A DNA stretch of 64,000 bases from an uncultured Clostridia bacterium (GTDB lineage Bacteria; Bacillota; Clostridia; Christensenellales; Borkfalkiaceae): assembly GCA_944338165.1 (NCBI GenBank), contig CALVLN010000001.1:186001-250000 (forward strand), read 5' to 3'. The translations under genes and the position numbers were made by a program. The notes under the pieces were generated by a model that was given only the letters and a program-made list of their open reading frames with translations, ran no database searches and was not told the origin of the DNA. How positions within the stretch are numbered: position 1 is the first letter of the stretch; each line of letters begins with the position of its first letter. Below are positions 44,011 to 55,254 of the stretch, piece by piece.

Positions 44011-45627
44011 TTACTTTGCGTATTCCACACTGCGGAATTCGCGGATGACGTTGACCTTGATCTGGCCGGGATACTCCAGCTCCGCCTCGATCTTCTTGGC
44101 GATATCCTTGGCGAGGAAGAGCGCCTTGGCGTCGTCCACCTGATCGGGCTTGACGATGACGCGCACCTCTCTGCCCGCCTGGATGGCGTACGCCTTGTCC
44201 ACGCCGCCGAACCCGGAGGCGATCTCCTCGAGTTTTTCCAGACGCTTGACGTAATTGGAACCCGTCTCGCGGCGCGCCCCGGGACGTGCGCCGGAGATGG
44301 CGTCCGCCGCCTGTACGAGCACCGCCTCGATGGTCTTGGGCTCCACGTCGCCGTGATGCGCCATGATGGCGTTGACGATCATCGCGTTTTCCTTGTATTT
44401 CTTTGCAAGATCCGCGCCGATCTGGATATGCGTGCCCTCCTGTTCGTGGTCGACCGCCTTGCCGATATCGTGCAGAAGGCCCGCGCGCTTGGCAAAGTTG
44501 ACGTCCAGCCCGAGCTCCTGCGCCATCAGGCCGGCAAGCTGCGCGACCTCGATGGAATGGCGGTACACGTTCTGCCCGTAACTCGTACGGAATTTCAGAC
44601 GGCCGATGAGTTTGATGAGTTCGGGATGCAGGCCGAAAATGCCGACCTCGAACATGGCGTTTTCCCCCGCCGCCTTGATCTGCTGTTCCAGCTCGCGGGT
44701 GACCTTTTCCACCGTCTCCTCGATGCGGGCGGGATGAATGCGCCCGTCGGCGATCAGGCGTTCGAGCGTCAGCCGCGCGATCTCGCGGCGGACGGGGTCG
44801 AACCCGGAAAGGATGACGACCTCGGGCGTATCGTCGATGATAAGTTCAATGCCCGTAGCGTTCTCGATGGCGCGGATGTTCCTGCCCTCGCGGCCGATGA
44901 TGCGCGCCTTCATATCGTCATTGGGCAGCGGCACCACGGACACGGTGCTCTCCGACGCATGTTCGGACGCGCAGCGCTGAATGGCGAGGGAGATGATGTT
45001 CTTGGCGTTGAGCTCGGCATCGTCCTTTGCCTGCTGCTCCATGTTGCGGACCTCGACCGCGACGTCACGGCGGGTCTCGTCGAGGATCTCCTCCGTGAGG
45101 AGTTTTTTCGCCTCCTCCTTGGTGAGCTGGGCGATGCGTTCGAGCTCCTCCACCATCAGTTCGTGCTGGCGGGAGACCTGCTCCTGCGTCTTGCTCACCT
45201 CTTCGATGCGCTTCTGCAGGGCAGCGCGCTGCTGTTCAAGGGATTCCGACTTTCTGTCCAGTTCGGACTCCTTCTTTTCAAGGAGATCCTCCTGGCGGTT
45301 GAGACGCTGTTCCGCGCGCTGAAGTTCGGCGCGCTTTTCCTTCATCTCGCGGTCAAATTCGTTTCTGAGTTTGAGATCCTGTTCCTTTGCTTCTAAGATC
45401 GCCTCTTTTTTCAGTTGCTTACACTTTGCTTCCGCATCCGCAAGTTTCTGTTCGATGAGCTTATCCGTCTCATCGAGCTTGAGTTCCGCTTTGCGCTTTG
45501 CGATCTTTTTGAGAATGAGAAAGGTCACGCCGAAGCCGATCGCCCCGCCCACCAGGAAGAGCACGACCATAAGGCCAACGGCAAGTCCCGTTTCCATTGC
45601 AAGGAGCAGGCTGTTGAATGCATACAT
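44011..45627 (-). CDS. rny: Ribonuclease Y
   Basis: 538 residues, normal length. One N-terminal membrane anchor (about 12-40), a long charged coiled coil (about 45-210), a KH domain ([16 protein letters not shown]), and an HD domain ([27 protein letters not shown]). RNase Y is the membrane-bound endonuclease that starts mRNA decay in Bacillota. It has its own consensus promoter and terminator. Confidence 0.97.
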   Translation of the reverse strand: MYAFNSLLLAMETGLAVGLMVVLFLVGGAIGFGVTFLILKKIAKRKAELKLDETDKLIEQKLADAEAKCKQLKKEAILEAKEQDLKLRNEFDREMKEKRAELQRAEQRLNRQEDLLEKKESELDRKSESLEQQRAALQKRIEEVSKTQEQVSRQHELMVEELERIAQLTKEEAKKLLTEEILDETRRDVAVEVRNMEQQAKDDAELNAKNIISLAIQRCASEHASESTVSVVPLPNDDMKARIIGREGRNIRAIENATGIELIIDDTPEVVILSGFDPVRREIARLTLERLIADGRIHPARIEETVEKVTRELEQQIKAAGENAMFEVGIFGLHPELIKLIGRLKFRTSYGQNVYRHSIEVAQLAGLMAQELGLDVNFAKRAGLLHDIGKAVDHEQEGTHIQIGADLAKKYKENAMIVNAIMAHHGDVEPKTIEAVLVQAADAISGARPGARRETGSNYVKRLEKLEEIASGFGGVDKAYAIQAGREVRVIVKPDQVDDAKALFLAKDIAKKIEAELEYPGQIKVNVIREFRSVEYAK

Positions 45628-45720
45628 ACTACAGCCTCCGTTGAAATTATTTTTGACTCATATCCACAAAGAAGCCCGTTTCGGGAAAAAACGGGCATAT
45701 TTATGCCATTGTCGCTTCTC

Positions 45721-45749
45721 ATTATACAATATTTTGTCTTGCTTGTCAA
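45721..45749 (-). promoter_or_regulatory. Consensus sigma-A promoter of rny
   Basis: TTGACA (45744-45749), 17-bp spacer, TATAAT (45721-45726). The leader of about 90 bases contains a hairpin GCCCGTT/AACGGGC region near 45674-45696. Confidence 0.88.
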
Positions 45750-45794
45750 CAGGAAACGAAAAATAGACATGCTGTCAGGCAAATTTTTTTTGCA

Positions 45795-45823
45795 GAAAAA
45801 AACCGCCCGCAGGCGGTTTTTTC
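45795..45823 (-). terminator. Terminator of the ftsK-nadE unit
   Basis: Stem AACCGCC/GGCGGTT (loop CGCA) with U-runs on both sides; it overlaps the nadE stop codon. Confidence 0.82.
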
Positions 45824-47744
45824 ATTCGCGTTTCAGCCGATCCAGCTCGGCAAGCCATACCGCTGCGGAGGCATCGGACGGCATGCGCCAGTCGCCGCGC
45901 GGCGAGAGGGAGACGGAACCCACCTTCACCCCGTCCGGCACGCAGCTGCGCTTGAACTGCTGCGCAAAGAAGCGGCGGAAGAAGCGTTCCAGCCATTTCA
46001 GGCGCTCCGCCCTTGAATACCGTTCCCCGAAGGCGAGCCCCGCAAGATACAGCATTTTAGAGGGCGCGTCGCCGCGGCGCAGAAATCGGTAGAGATAGAA
46101 GTCATGCAGCTCGTACGGACCGACGATCTCCTCCGTCCGCTGTGCGATGCCGCCGCCCGCGTCGGGCGGGAGCAATTCGGGGGAGATCTCTGTTGCGAGG
46201 ATATCGGAAAGGATATGCTCCGCCCTGCCGCCGAGGCGCGCTGCCTCCGCGCGGACGAGATATTTCACGAGCGTCTTGGGAATGCCGCAGTTGACCGCAT
46301 ACATACTCATGTGATCGCCGCCATACGTACACCAGCCGAGGGCGAGTTCGGAAAGATCTCCCGTGCCCACCGCAATGCCGCCAAGTTCGTTGGCTGCGTC
46401 CATCAGAATCATGGTGCGATAGCGCGCCTGCGCGTTCTCATAAGCGGTATCCGTGACGGCGGGGTCGTGCCCGATGTCCTTAAAGTGCCTGAGGACGGCC
46501 GCCGTGATGCGCACCGTGCGCGGCGTGACGGAAAGCGCCTTCATGAGGGAAAGCGAGTTGTTTTTGGTGCGGCCGGTCGTGCCGAACCCGGGCATGGTAT
46601 AGCCGATGATGTTTTTCCTGTCGTACCCGAGCAGGTCAAAGGCGCGCACCGTGACGAGCAGCGCGAGCGTGGAATCCAACCCGCCCGAGATCCCGAGCAC
46701 GGCAGATCCGGCGCCCGTATGCAGCAGACGCTGTTTCAGCGCCTGTGCCTGCATGTTTAAGATCAGCTCCGCGCGGTCGGCTCGCTCTTCTTCCGCAGGG
46801 ACAAACGGATGCGCGGATACCTCGGGCACGGGGTCCTCGTCGTTCGTGAAATTGAGGTCCACCATGAGGTATTCCGCCCCGCGCTCCGCCGAGGAAGGCA
46901 CGGTGTTCATGCGCTCCCGTTCGCGGGTGAGAAATTGCACGTCGAGGCAGGCTTCCGCCGTCTGCCCCGAAAAAGGCGCCGCTTCGCGCAAAAGCACGCC
47001 GTTTTCGCAGATGAGGTGATTGCCCGCAAACACGAGGTCTGTGGTACTCTCCCCCATGCCCGCGTCGCAATAGACGTAAGCGCAGGCACATTTGCCGGAC
47101 TGTGCGCAAACGATCGTCTTGCGGTATTCGCGTTTGCCGACCGTCTCGTTGCTCGCCGAGAGATTGACGACGACCGTCGCCCCGGCCGCCGCATGGCCGA
47201 GAGAAGGCGCATCCGCCGCCCAGAGATCCTCGCAGATCTCCGCGGCGACGCATACTTTGGGGTGCGACGCATCGCGGAAAAGCAGCTTTGCCGAAAAGGG
47301 AACGGCCGTTCCGTCCCGGAGCGCGATCGAATGATGCCCCGCGGGCGCGGGCGTAAATTGCCGCGTCTCATAAAATTCCGCGTAACAGGGAAGATGCGTC
47401 TTGGGCACGATGCCGCGCACCTTTCCGCCCGAGACCGCCGCCGCGCAATTGTACAGCTTCCCCGCAAAGAGAACGGGCAGCCCGACAAAGACGAGCATCT
47501 TCTTGCCCTCCGTCGCCCGCGCCACGGCAAGGAGCGCCGCAAAACAGGCGTCCGTGAGCGGCTTCTGCAAAAAGAGGTCGCCGCAGGTATAGCCGCAGAG
47601 CGAAAGTTCGGGAAAGACCAGAAGCTCCGTCCCCTTTTCTGCCTGACGCGCGATCTCTTCGCAGATGCGCGCCGCATTGTAGGCGGGGTCGGCGACTTTG
47701 AGCGCGGGGCTTGCCGCCGCCGCCCGCAGATATCCGTATTTCAT
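45822..47744 (-). CDS. nadE: NAD synthetase, glutamine-dependent
   Basis: 640 residues: an N-terminal nitrilase-type glutaminase (about 1-290; Glu in LVFPELSL, Lys in KTHLPCY, Cys in VAAEICEDLW) and a C-terminal NAD synthase with the PP-loop GISGGLDSTLAL (about 349) and GYTMPGFGTTGRTKNN. It amidates deamido-NAD+ to NAD+. This is the long glutamine-using form. It lies three bases after recA and is the last gene of the ftsK-rimO-pgsA-cinA-recA-nadE run. Confidence 0.94.
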   Translation of the reverse strand: MKYGYLRAAAASPALKVADPAYNAARICEEIARQAEKGTELLVFPELSLCGYTCGDLFLQKPLTDACFAALLAVARATEGKKMLVFVGLPVLFAGKLYNCAAAVSGGKVRGIVPKTHLPCYAEFYETRQFTPAPAGHHSIALRDGTAVPFSAKLLFRDASHPKVCVAAEICEDLWAADAPSLGHAAAGATVVVNLSASNETVGKREYRKTIVCAQSGKCACAYVYCDAGMGESTTDLVFAGNHLICENGVLLREAAPFSGQTAEACLDVQFLTRERERMNTVPSSAERGAEYLMVDLNFTNDEDPVPEVSAHPFVPAEEERADRAELILNMQAQALKQRLLHTGAGSAVLGISGGLDSTLALLVTVRAFDLLGYDRKNIIGYTMPGFGTTGRTKNNSLSLMKALSVTPRTVRITAAVLRHFKDIGHDPAVTDTAYENAQARYRTMILMDAANELGGIAVGTGDLSELALGWCTYGGDHMSMYAVNCGIPKTLVKYLVRAEAARLGGRAEHILSDILATEISPELLPPDAGGGIAQRTEEIVGPYELHDFYLYRFLRRGDAPSKMLYLAGLAFGERYSRAERLKWLERFFRRFFAQQFKRSCVPDGVKVGSVSLSPRGDWRMPSDASAAVWLAELDRLKRE

Positions 47745-47747
47745 GAT

Positions 47748-48770
<1,023 letters not shown>

Positions 48771-48783
48771 ATCGTTCTCCTTG

Positions 48784-49860
48784 TCAATTGATCTCTTTAT
48801 AAGCATAGAACAGCGCGTGATTGACCGCTGTCTGCGTGATCGTTTCGCGGTCGCCGCTCAGATTCAGGCGGTACACGCGCACGCGCTCCCGCGTGCCCAC
48901 GGCGATGTAGCAGAGCCCGACGGGCTTGCGCGAGCCGTCCGACTGCGGCCCCGCGATGCCCGTGGTGGACACGGCGACGTCGCAGCGGCCCGTCTTGATG
49001 AGCCCGGCTGCCATCTCGTAAGCGACTTCATCGGAAACCGCCCCGTGCGTCTTCAGCGTATACGGGGAGACCCCTAAGCGCGATTCCTTGGATGCGTTGT
49101 CGTACGTATTCAGCCCCTCGTAAAACACGGCGCTTGCCCCCGGGATGCTGACGATCGCCTGTCCCACGCGCCCCGCCGTAAACGATTCCGCGGTAGAAAT
49201 ATGCAGGCGGTGCAGGATGAGCGCATCGTAAAGCCGCCTGCCGAGCGATACGTCCTCCGTGGCATAAACGTATTCGTTCAGCCGCGTCGCCAGCATGCGC
49301 AGCACGTCGTCTGCGAGCATTTTCGGCGTCTCCGAATCGTATACCGCCTCGATGCGAGCCTCGCCGAAGCGTTCGCGCACGTTGTAGACGATGGTGCTCC
49401 CGCTGCATTGCTTTGCCGCCGCCACGGCGGCAGACACTGCCTGCGCGGGCGCCCCCACGGTGCGCACGACCATGCGGTCGTAACGCTTTTTGCGCTTTCC
49501 GTCAAGGGCGGGCAGGATCTCCGCGCGCACGATCTGCGCGCCGCGCTCCCCCGCCGGAAGCACGCAATACATGCAATCCGCACCTTCGAGCAGATATTCC
49601 GACGTAAACCCGCCGTATTGCGCCGTGAGCGTTTCCCGCGCATACGGGATGAGCGGCGCGTCGCAGATGACGGCGACGGCGCTGCATTCGCTGCCCAGCC
49701 GCTCCAGCGCCGAAAGAAACCGGGCGGGCGCATCGTAGGGCAGAAGCGCGATCTCGTCAAAGAAGACGCCGCCCGAAAGAAACGCGTCCGTGACCGCGCC
49801 GTAAGCGACGGAATCCGCCGCGTTTTTGCAGTTTCGCAAGACGATCGCAGAAAATTTCAC
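48784..49860 (-). CDS. CinA-like protein with degenerate N-terminal domain
   Basis: 358 residues. The C-terminal domain (about 205-358) is a good CinA/PncC nicotinamide-mononucleotide deamidase: [57 protein letters not shown] and [11 protein letters not shown]. The N-terminal 200 residues replace the usual MoaB-like pyrophosphatase domain and lack its GTELLxG and TGGLGPT motifs, so ADP-ribose pyrophosphatase activity is unlikely. It lies between pgsA and recA, the classic position. Confidence 0.85.
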   Translation of the reverse strand: MKFSAIVLRNCKNAADSVAYGAVTDAFLSGGVFFDEIALLPYDAPARFLSALERLGSECSAVAVICDAPLIPYARETLTAQYGGFTSEYLLEGADCMYCVLPAGERGAQIVRAEILPALDGKRKKRYDRMVVRTVGAPAQAVSAAVAAAKQCSGSTIVYNVRERFGEARIEAVYDSETPKMLADDVLRMLATRLNEYVYATEDVSLGRRLYDALILHRLHISTAESFTAGRVGQAIVSIPGASAVFYEGLNTYDNASKESRLGVSPYTLKTHGAVSDEVAYEMAAGLIKTGRCDVAVSTTGIAGPQSDGSRKPVGLCYIAVGTRERVRVYRLNLSGDRETITQTAVNHALFYAYKEIN

Positions 49861-49875
49861 ACGCCGCTCCCGCGC

Positions 49876-50460
49876 TCAGGATCTGAGCACTTCCCTGTTT
49901 TTCACGATGTAATTGATGCCGGAAAGCACGGTAAGCAGCGCGCAGAGCGCGAAACAGCCGAGGCCGATCCAGGCAATGACCTCCCCTGCCGCGCTGTCCA
50001 AAAACGACATGCCCGCAAGCAGCAGAGCGATGCAGGCATCCTGGAACACCGTTTTGATCTTGCCGAGCGCATCCGCGGCGAGGACGACGTTCTGCCCTGC
50101 CGCGATCATGCGGAAGCCGCTGACGATGAGTTCCCGCGCCAAAATGAGCGCGACGAGGATCCCCGCGACGGTGAGCCCCCATTCCCCGGCGAGCAGAAAC
50201 GCCTGCGGGCGGGTGAGGAGCAGGATGAATGCCGTGGATACGAGTACCTTGTCCGCAATGGGGTCGAGAAACTTGCCGAGGTTGGTGACGAGGTTCCGCG
50301 AACGGGCAATGTGGCCGTCAAGCGCGTCGGTGAGCGCAGCCAGCACGAAAACGATCGCCGCGATCAGGTAATTGCAGGGGACCATGTCCAGATAAAAGAA
50401 GAGAACGAATACGGGGATCATGCAGATCCGCGTCAGAGTGATCTTGTTGGGTAAATTCAT
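49876..50460 (-). CDS. pgsA: CDP-diacylglycerol-glycerol-3-phosphate phosphatidyltransferase
   Basis: 194 residues, about four to five helices. The CDP-alcohol transferase motif is present as TDALDGHIARSRNLVTNLG, followed by FLDPIADK, i.e. D-x2-DG-x2-AR-x8-G-x3-D-x3-D. It makes phosphatidylglycerophosphate. GGAGGAATCGTT lies before the ATG at 50460, and the start overlaps the rimO stop by four bases. Confidence 0.95.
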   Translation of the reverse strand: MNLPNKITLTRICMIPVFVLFFYLDMVPCNYLIAAIVFVLAALTDALDGHIARSRNLVTNLGKFLDPIADKVLVSTAFILLLTRPQAFLLAGEWGLTVAGILVALILARELIVSGFRMIAAGQNVVLAADALGKIKTVFQDACIALLLAGMSFLDSAAGEVIAWIGLGCFALCALLTVLSGINYIVKNREVLRS

Positions 50461-51806
50461 AACGATTCCTCCGCCGTCCCGTACAGATCGTATGCATCCG
50501 TACGGTCTATCTTCACGCGGTAGCGTTTTCCCGTCTCCGCATGCGCAGCCTGAAAGTAAGTCACGCCGTCGATCTCCGGCGCCTGGAACCACGTGCGCCC
50601 GACAAAACACGACTTTTCGTAATCGATGCCGTCGCACAAGACGTCGAGCGTGCGGCCCGCATAACGGGCAAGGTTGCGGCGCGACACCTCTTCCTGCACC
50701 GCGTACAGTTCGCGTACGCGGCGCGCCTTCGTCTGCGCGCGGATCTGGCCGGGAAGACGATAAGCGGGCGTTTCCTCCTCGCGAGAGTAGGCAAAAAAGC
50801 CGCAGTTGAAAAATGTTTGTTCGCGCAGAAATTCCTGCAAGGCGCGGTGCTCCTCCTCCGTTTCCCCCGGGAAGCCGCTGATAAAAGTGGTGCGGACGGC
50901 GATCTCCGGGATCTCGCGGCGGAGCTTTTCGAGCAGCGCGGCAAGGGAGGCGCGCGTCCCCTTCCTGCCCATGCGCTTTAAGACGGCGTCCTCCGCATGC
51001 TGCAGCGGGATATCGAGATATTTGAGTACTTTGGGATTCTCGCGCACCTCGGCGATGAGCGCATCCGTGATGCGTTCCGGATAACAGTATAGCAAACGTA
51101 TATGACAGATGTTGTCTAATTGAGAAAGTTTTTTGATGAGTTCGGGCAATTTATTTTCGCCGTAAAGGTCCTCGCCGTACCGCGTGGTATCCTGCGCGAC
51201 GAGGATGAGCTCCGCAAGCTCCCCCAGCGACGCCGCTTCCGCGACGAGATCCTCCATGGGGTAGGAACGGAACGGCCCGCGGATCTTGGGGATGAGGCAG
51301 TAGGTACAGTGATTGCTGCATCCGTCCGAGATCTTGAGATACGCGTAATGCGGCGGCGTCGTGAGCACGCGCTCGCGCGGGGGCGGCAGTTTGGCGCGGC
51401 GGACGTAATCCGCGCGCACGCCGCGATACGCTTCTTCCAGCGCCGCAAAGAGCGCGGAAGCATCCCCGATGCCGAGAAGCACGTCCGCCTCCGTCAGATA
51501 TTTCACGAGGTCCCCTTCAAATTTTTCCGGAAGGCACCCCGAAACGACGATCTTTTCCAGTTTGCCCGAACGGTACGCATCGCATTCGAGCACCGTATCG
51601 ATCGCCTCCTTGCGCGCCGCTTCGAGAAAGGCGCACGTATTGACGATGAGGACGTTGACTTCGGACAGATCGTCCGAAACGGCACAGCCGCGGCGGCGGA
51701 CTTCTGCGAGCAGACGCTCGCCGTCCACGCGGTTCTTATCGCAGCCGAGCGAGATCATGCCGAAGATCTTGCCCTGCAATCCGTCCCCTTCCTTGCGTTC
51801 TTCCAT
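50457..51806 (-). CDS. rimO: Ribosomal protein S12 methylthiotransferase RimO
   Basis: 449 residues. An N-terminal UPF0004 domain (MISLGCDKNRVDGE with its cluster Cys), the radical SAM motif CSNHCTYC (about 150-157), RFRSYP-like and EETPAYRLPGQI segments, and a C-terminal TRAM domain (TLDVLCDG, VGRTWFQAPEIDG). It methylthiolates Asp of ribosomal protein S12; it needs two Fe-S clusters. The start overlaps the ftsK stop by one base (TGATG). Confidence 0.95.
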   Translation of the reverse strand: MEERKEGDGLQGKIFGMISLGCDKNRVDGERLLAEVRRRGCAVSDDLSEVNVLIVNTCAFLEAARKEAIDTVLECDAYRSGKLEKIVVSGCLPEKFEGDLVKYLTEADVLLGIGDASALFAALEEAYRGVRADYVRRAKLPPPRERVLTTPPHYAYLKISDGCSNHCTYCLIPKIRGPFRSYPMEDLVAEAASLGELAELILVAQDTTRYGEDLYGENKLPELIKKLSQLDNICHIRLLYCYPERITDALIAEVRENPKVLKYLDIPLQHAEDAVLKRMGRKGTRASLAALLEKLRREIPEIAVRTTFISGFPGETEEEHRALQEFLREQTFFNCGFFAYSREEETPAYRLPGQIRAQTKARRVRELYAVQEEVSRRNLARYAGRTLDVLCDGIDYEKSCFVGRTWFQAPEIDGVTYFQAAHAETGKRYRVKIDRTDAYDLYGTAEESL

Positions 51807-54800
51807 CAGTCGAGACTCCCGAATTTACTCTCAAATTCCTCTTTGGTAAGCAGGACGGTGCGCGCCTTTGCCTTGCCGTCGAACGGGGAGATATACCCCA
51901 TGGAATCCATCCATTCGATGATCTTACCCGCATGGTTGTACCCCACCGAACACTTGCGCTGGATGAGGGAAATGGAAGCCGTGCCGAGCTGCACGACGAT
52001 ACCGAGCGCCTTGATGTATTCGGGCCCGACTTCGCCGCCTTCCCGTTCGTCCGTGCTTCCCGTACCCTCCTGGCTGGTGTTGTTGATGTAGTCGGCGACG
52101 GTCGGATCGAAATACGACTCGTTGTTCGACTTGACGTCCTGCACGATCGCCTGCACCTCCCCGGGTTCGAGGAAGGCGCCCTGCACGCGGCTGCACGAGA
52201 ACATGCCCTCCATACGGTAGAGCATATCGCCGTTGCCGAGCAGTTTTTCCGCGCCCGATTCGTCGAGAATGGTGCGCGAGTCAACTTCCTGGATGACGCG
52301 GAACGCCATACGCGTGGGCAGGTTCCCCTTGATGACGCCCGTGATGACGTCCACGGACGGACGCTGGGTGGCGATGACGAGGTGAAGCCCCGCCGCGCGC
52401 GCCTTCTGGGTCAGGCGCTGGATGCGTTCCTCGATATCCTTTTTGGCGACGGACATGAGGTCGGCAAGCTCGTCGACGACGATGAGGATCTTAGGCAGCT
52501 TCCCCTCTTCCGGCGTGCAGCAGCGGTTGTATTCCTGAATGTTATGCACCAGCGTCCCCGAACGCGTCTTGGCCTCGAAGAGCAGATAGCGGCGCTCCAT
52601 TTCCTTGATCGCCCAGTTGAGCGCGGTCACCGCCTTCTGCGAATCGGCGATGATCTCGTTGATCATGAGGTGCGGCAGCCCGTCGTAGACGGCGAACTCC
52701 ACCTTTTTGGGATCGATGAGGATGAGGCGCAGATCTTCCGGCGAATATTTGCAGATCAGGCTGATGAGCATGGCGTTGAGGCAGACCGATTTACCCGAAC
52801 CGGTCGCGCCGGCGACGAGCACGTGCTTCATCTTGATGATATCCTCGCAGACCGCGCGCCCCTCGACGTCCTTGCCGATGGCAAACGTGAGCGATTCGGG
52901 CTTGGCGTTGCGGAAGGCGTCCGATTCCATGACCGAACGCAGCCCCACGGTGGCGCGGACGCGGTTGGGCACCTCGATGGAAATGGCGCCGCGTTCGCGG
53001 TTGGGGTACATGTTCACGCCGTCGCGGGCGTGCAGGCGCATGGCGATCTCCTCGCTGCGCTTGGTGACGGTGGAAACGGGGATATCTTTGGGGATATCGA
53101 TATCGTAGCGCGTCACGGCGGAACCCGTCGTCACGCGGATGACGGAGGCGTCGACGCGGAAGCCGGCAAGCGTGTCCACGATGATGGCGGAATTGCGGTC
53201 GATCTCCTCCTGCGTGACGGTCACGCCGTCGTTGCGCGCCTTCAGTTTTTCGATGGAAGGACAGACGTATGCCTTATAGATGTGGCGCGCGGGCGCAGGC
53301 GCGGGCGCATCGGGGATGGGCGTGAGCGGCGCTTCCGTACGGCGGGCGGCGCGGTCGCGCGAAGGCGGCAGCGGCACTTCTTCCTCGGGGCCGTCGTCAT
53401 CGAAAATATCCGCATCCGATTCCTCCGGCTCCGCGGCGCGCAGCCCGTCGAGCGCGCGGCTCTGCGGCACGGGCGCATCGTCGCGGGCGGGGAAGCCCGT
53501 CCCCTGCCCGTCAAACCTGATGGGATCGCCCTGCGCGGCTGCCCCGCGCGAAAAATCGCGGGAAGGCGGCTGCGGAAGCGGATCTTCTGCGGCCGGGCGG
53601 GACAGATCCGGCGAGACCGCATCTCTGCGGAACGCATCCTCTGCGGGGAGTTCCCTCCGCGTCACGCGATCCGCGCCGAACGAACTGCGGGGAAGCTCGG
53701 CGGGCCGTTCCTCCTCCGCCGCGGGCATAGCGGCGGCAGGGGCAGCCTCCTCTTCCCCCCGCATGCCGTCGCGCGGCGGTTCCGTGTATTCCGTCTCGCG
53801 CGCGGAAAATTCGGCGGCGCGGGAAGGCCCCTCTTCGGGAAGATCGTCAATGTTGGGCGCGGAAGAAAATTCGCCGTAATCTTCGTCCGACGCCTCCTGC
53901 AGAGGCACGTCCTGCCGATAATAATCGACCGGACGGCTCTCCTCCACCTCCTCGGCGCGATAGGCGGGCGTCTGCGGATAGTTGAGGTCGGGATCGGAAG
54001 GCGTCTGCATCTCCACCTTGCGCGGCATGGCGGGGCGCGGCGCCTCCGTCTCCCGCAGGAAACTTTCCTGATAGCTTGCAGGCGCATCCGCAGGGCGCTC
54101 AGGCACGGGCGGCACGCTCACGTTGGAGCCGCGCGGCTGCGAATTAAAGCGCGAATCGCGGTCAAAGATCAGGTTATCGCGGTAGCTGCTCGCGGGCGTG
54201 GAAGAAAAGAGGATCTCCCGTCCCGTACGCGACGAGGTCTGCGGCTTCCCCTCCTCCGGCGCGGCAGGGCGGGACCATGCCTGCTGTGAAGGCTGCGCAG
54301 GCATCGTATAAGAAGGCGCAGCGGGCTCCTGAACGGGCGGCTGCCCGTATTGCTCGCCCTGATAAGACTGCGGCGGATAGGAAGGCCGCTCGGATCCCTG
54401 CCGGGCATACAGCGAGCCTGCCACGCGCGACGGGCCGGAAAGTTCGTCAAACGTATCGGGATATGCGCGCGTGCCTTCTTCGGAAGGCGTTTTGCGCGAA
54501 GACGTGTCCCTGCGCCGCTCCACGGCGTTCAGGATGACGTTCCACAGCGGCGTCGTGCGCACGCAGAGGAACAAAAGCACCGCGAGAAGAAAGGCAAAGA
54601 CGACATACGCGCCCGCCACGGCGAGCATCGCCTGCAGCGGGTAGACGATCAGGCCGAAAAGGATCCCGCCCGCGGTCGAACCGGCGATCCCCGGCTCCCC
54701 CGCCGTAAAACAGGCGGCGAGATACGCCCCGTACGACGCGCCGTCCCCGAGGAAGCGCGTGCTCGTGGCGAGGTGCACGATGAGGAAGACGGCGCTGACG

Positions 54801-55090
54801 AGCGCAGCCCCCCATAACACCCATTTGCGCGGCAAAAAGCGCTTCCCGGAAACAAGTTCCAGAGAACCGCAGATGAGAAGGATGAGAAGCGGATAAGCAA
54901 GGTAGCCGCAGCAGCCGAGCAGGAACGCCGTGATGGCGACCCCGACTTCCCCGAACATGAGCGAACGGGTCAGCGCGATGAGCAGCGCGACGGCGCTGAA
55001 CAAGAGCAGCGTCATACCCACCGTTTCCCGCGTGATGAGCGAATGTTTTTCCTTTTTATCGTTTTGATCGCCTCGTCCAAGACCGTTCAA
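51806..55090 (-). CDS. ftsK: DNA translocase FtsK/SpoIIIE
   Basis: 1094 residues. Four N-terminal membrane helices (about 23-180), a very long low-complexity linker rich in Pro, Arg, Glu and Ser (about 200-610, with several RDxxS-like repeats), the alpha and beta motor domains with Walker A GATGSGKS (about 760) and LILIDPKKVEF, and a C-terminal gamma winged helix (SLIQRKCSVGYNHAGKIIEWM). It pumps DNA during septation. It starts with TTG at 55090, chosen for GGGAGG eight bases upstream. It heads the ftsK-rimO-pgsA-cinA-recA-nadE unit. Confidence 0.94.
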   Translation of the reverse strand: MNGLGRGDQNDKKEKHSLITRETVGMTLLLFSAVALLIALTRSLMFGEVGVAITAFLLGCCGYLAYPLLILLICGSLELVSGKRFLPRKWVLWGAALVSAVFLIVHLATSTRFLGDGASYGAYLAACFTAGEPGIAGSTAGGILFGLIVYPLQAMLAVAGAYVVFAFLLAVLLFLCVRTTPLWNVILNAVERRRDTSSRKTPSEEGTRAYPDTFDELSGPSRVAGSLYARQGSERPSYPPQSYQGEQYGQPPVQEPAAPSYTMPAQPSQQAWSRPAAPEEGKPQTSSRTGREILFSSTPASSYRDNLIFDRDSRFNSQPRGSNVSVPPVPERPADAPASYQESFLRETEAPRPAMPRKVEMQTPSDPDLNYPQTPAYRAEEVEESRPVDYYRQDVPLQEASDEDYGEFSSAPNIDDLPEEGPSRAAEFSARETEYTEPPRDGMRGEEEAAPAAAMPAAEEERPAELPRSSFGADRVTRRELPAEDAFRRDAVSPDLSRPAAEDPLPQPPSRDFSRGAAAQGDPIRFDGQGTGFPARDDAPVPQSRALDGLRAAEPEESDADIFDDDGPEEEVPLPPSRDRAARRTEAPLTPIPDAPAPAPARHIYKAYVCPSIEKLKARNDGVTVTQEEIDRNSAIIVDTLAGFRVDASVIRVTTGSAVTRYDIDIPKDIPVSTVTKRSEEIAMRLHARDGVNMYPNRERGAISIEVPNRVRATVGLRSVMESDAFRNAKPESLTFAIGKDVEGRAVCEDIIKMKHVLVAGATGSGKSVCLNAMLISLICKYSPEDLRLILIDPKKVEFAVYDGLPHLMINEIIADSQKAVTALNWAIKEMERRYLLFEAKTRSGTLVHNIQEYNRCCTPEEGKLPKILIVVDELADLMSVAKKDIEERIQRLTQKARAAGLHLVIATQRPSVDVITGVIKGNLPTRMAFRVIQEVDSRTILDESGAEKLLGNGDMLYRMEGMFSCSRVQGAFLEPGEVQAIVQDVKSNNESYFDPTVADYINNTSQEGTGSTDEREGGEVGPEYIKALGIVVQLGTASISLIQRKCSVGYNHAGKIIEWMDSMGYISPFDGKAKARTVLLTKEEFESKFGSLD

Positions 55091-55151
55091 AATTACGTCC
55101 TCCCGTTTTCTGTGCTGATCTCTTTTTAGACCTTATTATAATACAATTTAC

Positions 55152-55180
55152 AGTATACCATTTTTCCGAAAACATTTCAA
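55152..55180 (-). promoter_or_regulatory. Promoter of ftsK
   Basis: TTGAAA (55175-55180), 17-bp spacer, TATACT (55152-55157). A second TATAAT at 55135-55140 lies downstream without a good -35 box. Confidence 0.75.
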
Positions 55181-55207
55181 CGATATTGGGGAATTATTTT
55201 GCGGGAA

Positions 55208-55238
55208 TTAAAAAATCCCGCAAGGTTTCCCCTGCGGG
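55208..55238 (-). terminator. Terminator of spo0A
   Basis: A 9-bp stem around CCCGCAGGG-GAAA-CCTTGCGGG with one mismatch, then AUUUUUU on the minus strand. Confidence 0.85.
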
Positions 55239-55254
55239 CGAAGAAAAGCGCCGT

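Noticed and set aside
48771-48783. SOS box for recA
   Set aside because: The 13-base gap between cinA and recA holds only the ribosome site, and no GAAC-N4-GTTC type sequence was seen nearby.
53200-54500. Long open frames on the plus strand within the ftsK linker
   Set aside because: They are antisense to a GC-rich, Pro/Arg/Glu-rich coding region; they lack ribosome sites and recognisable domains.
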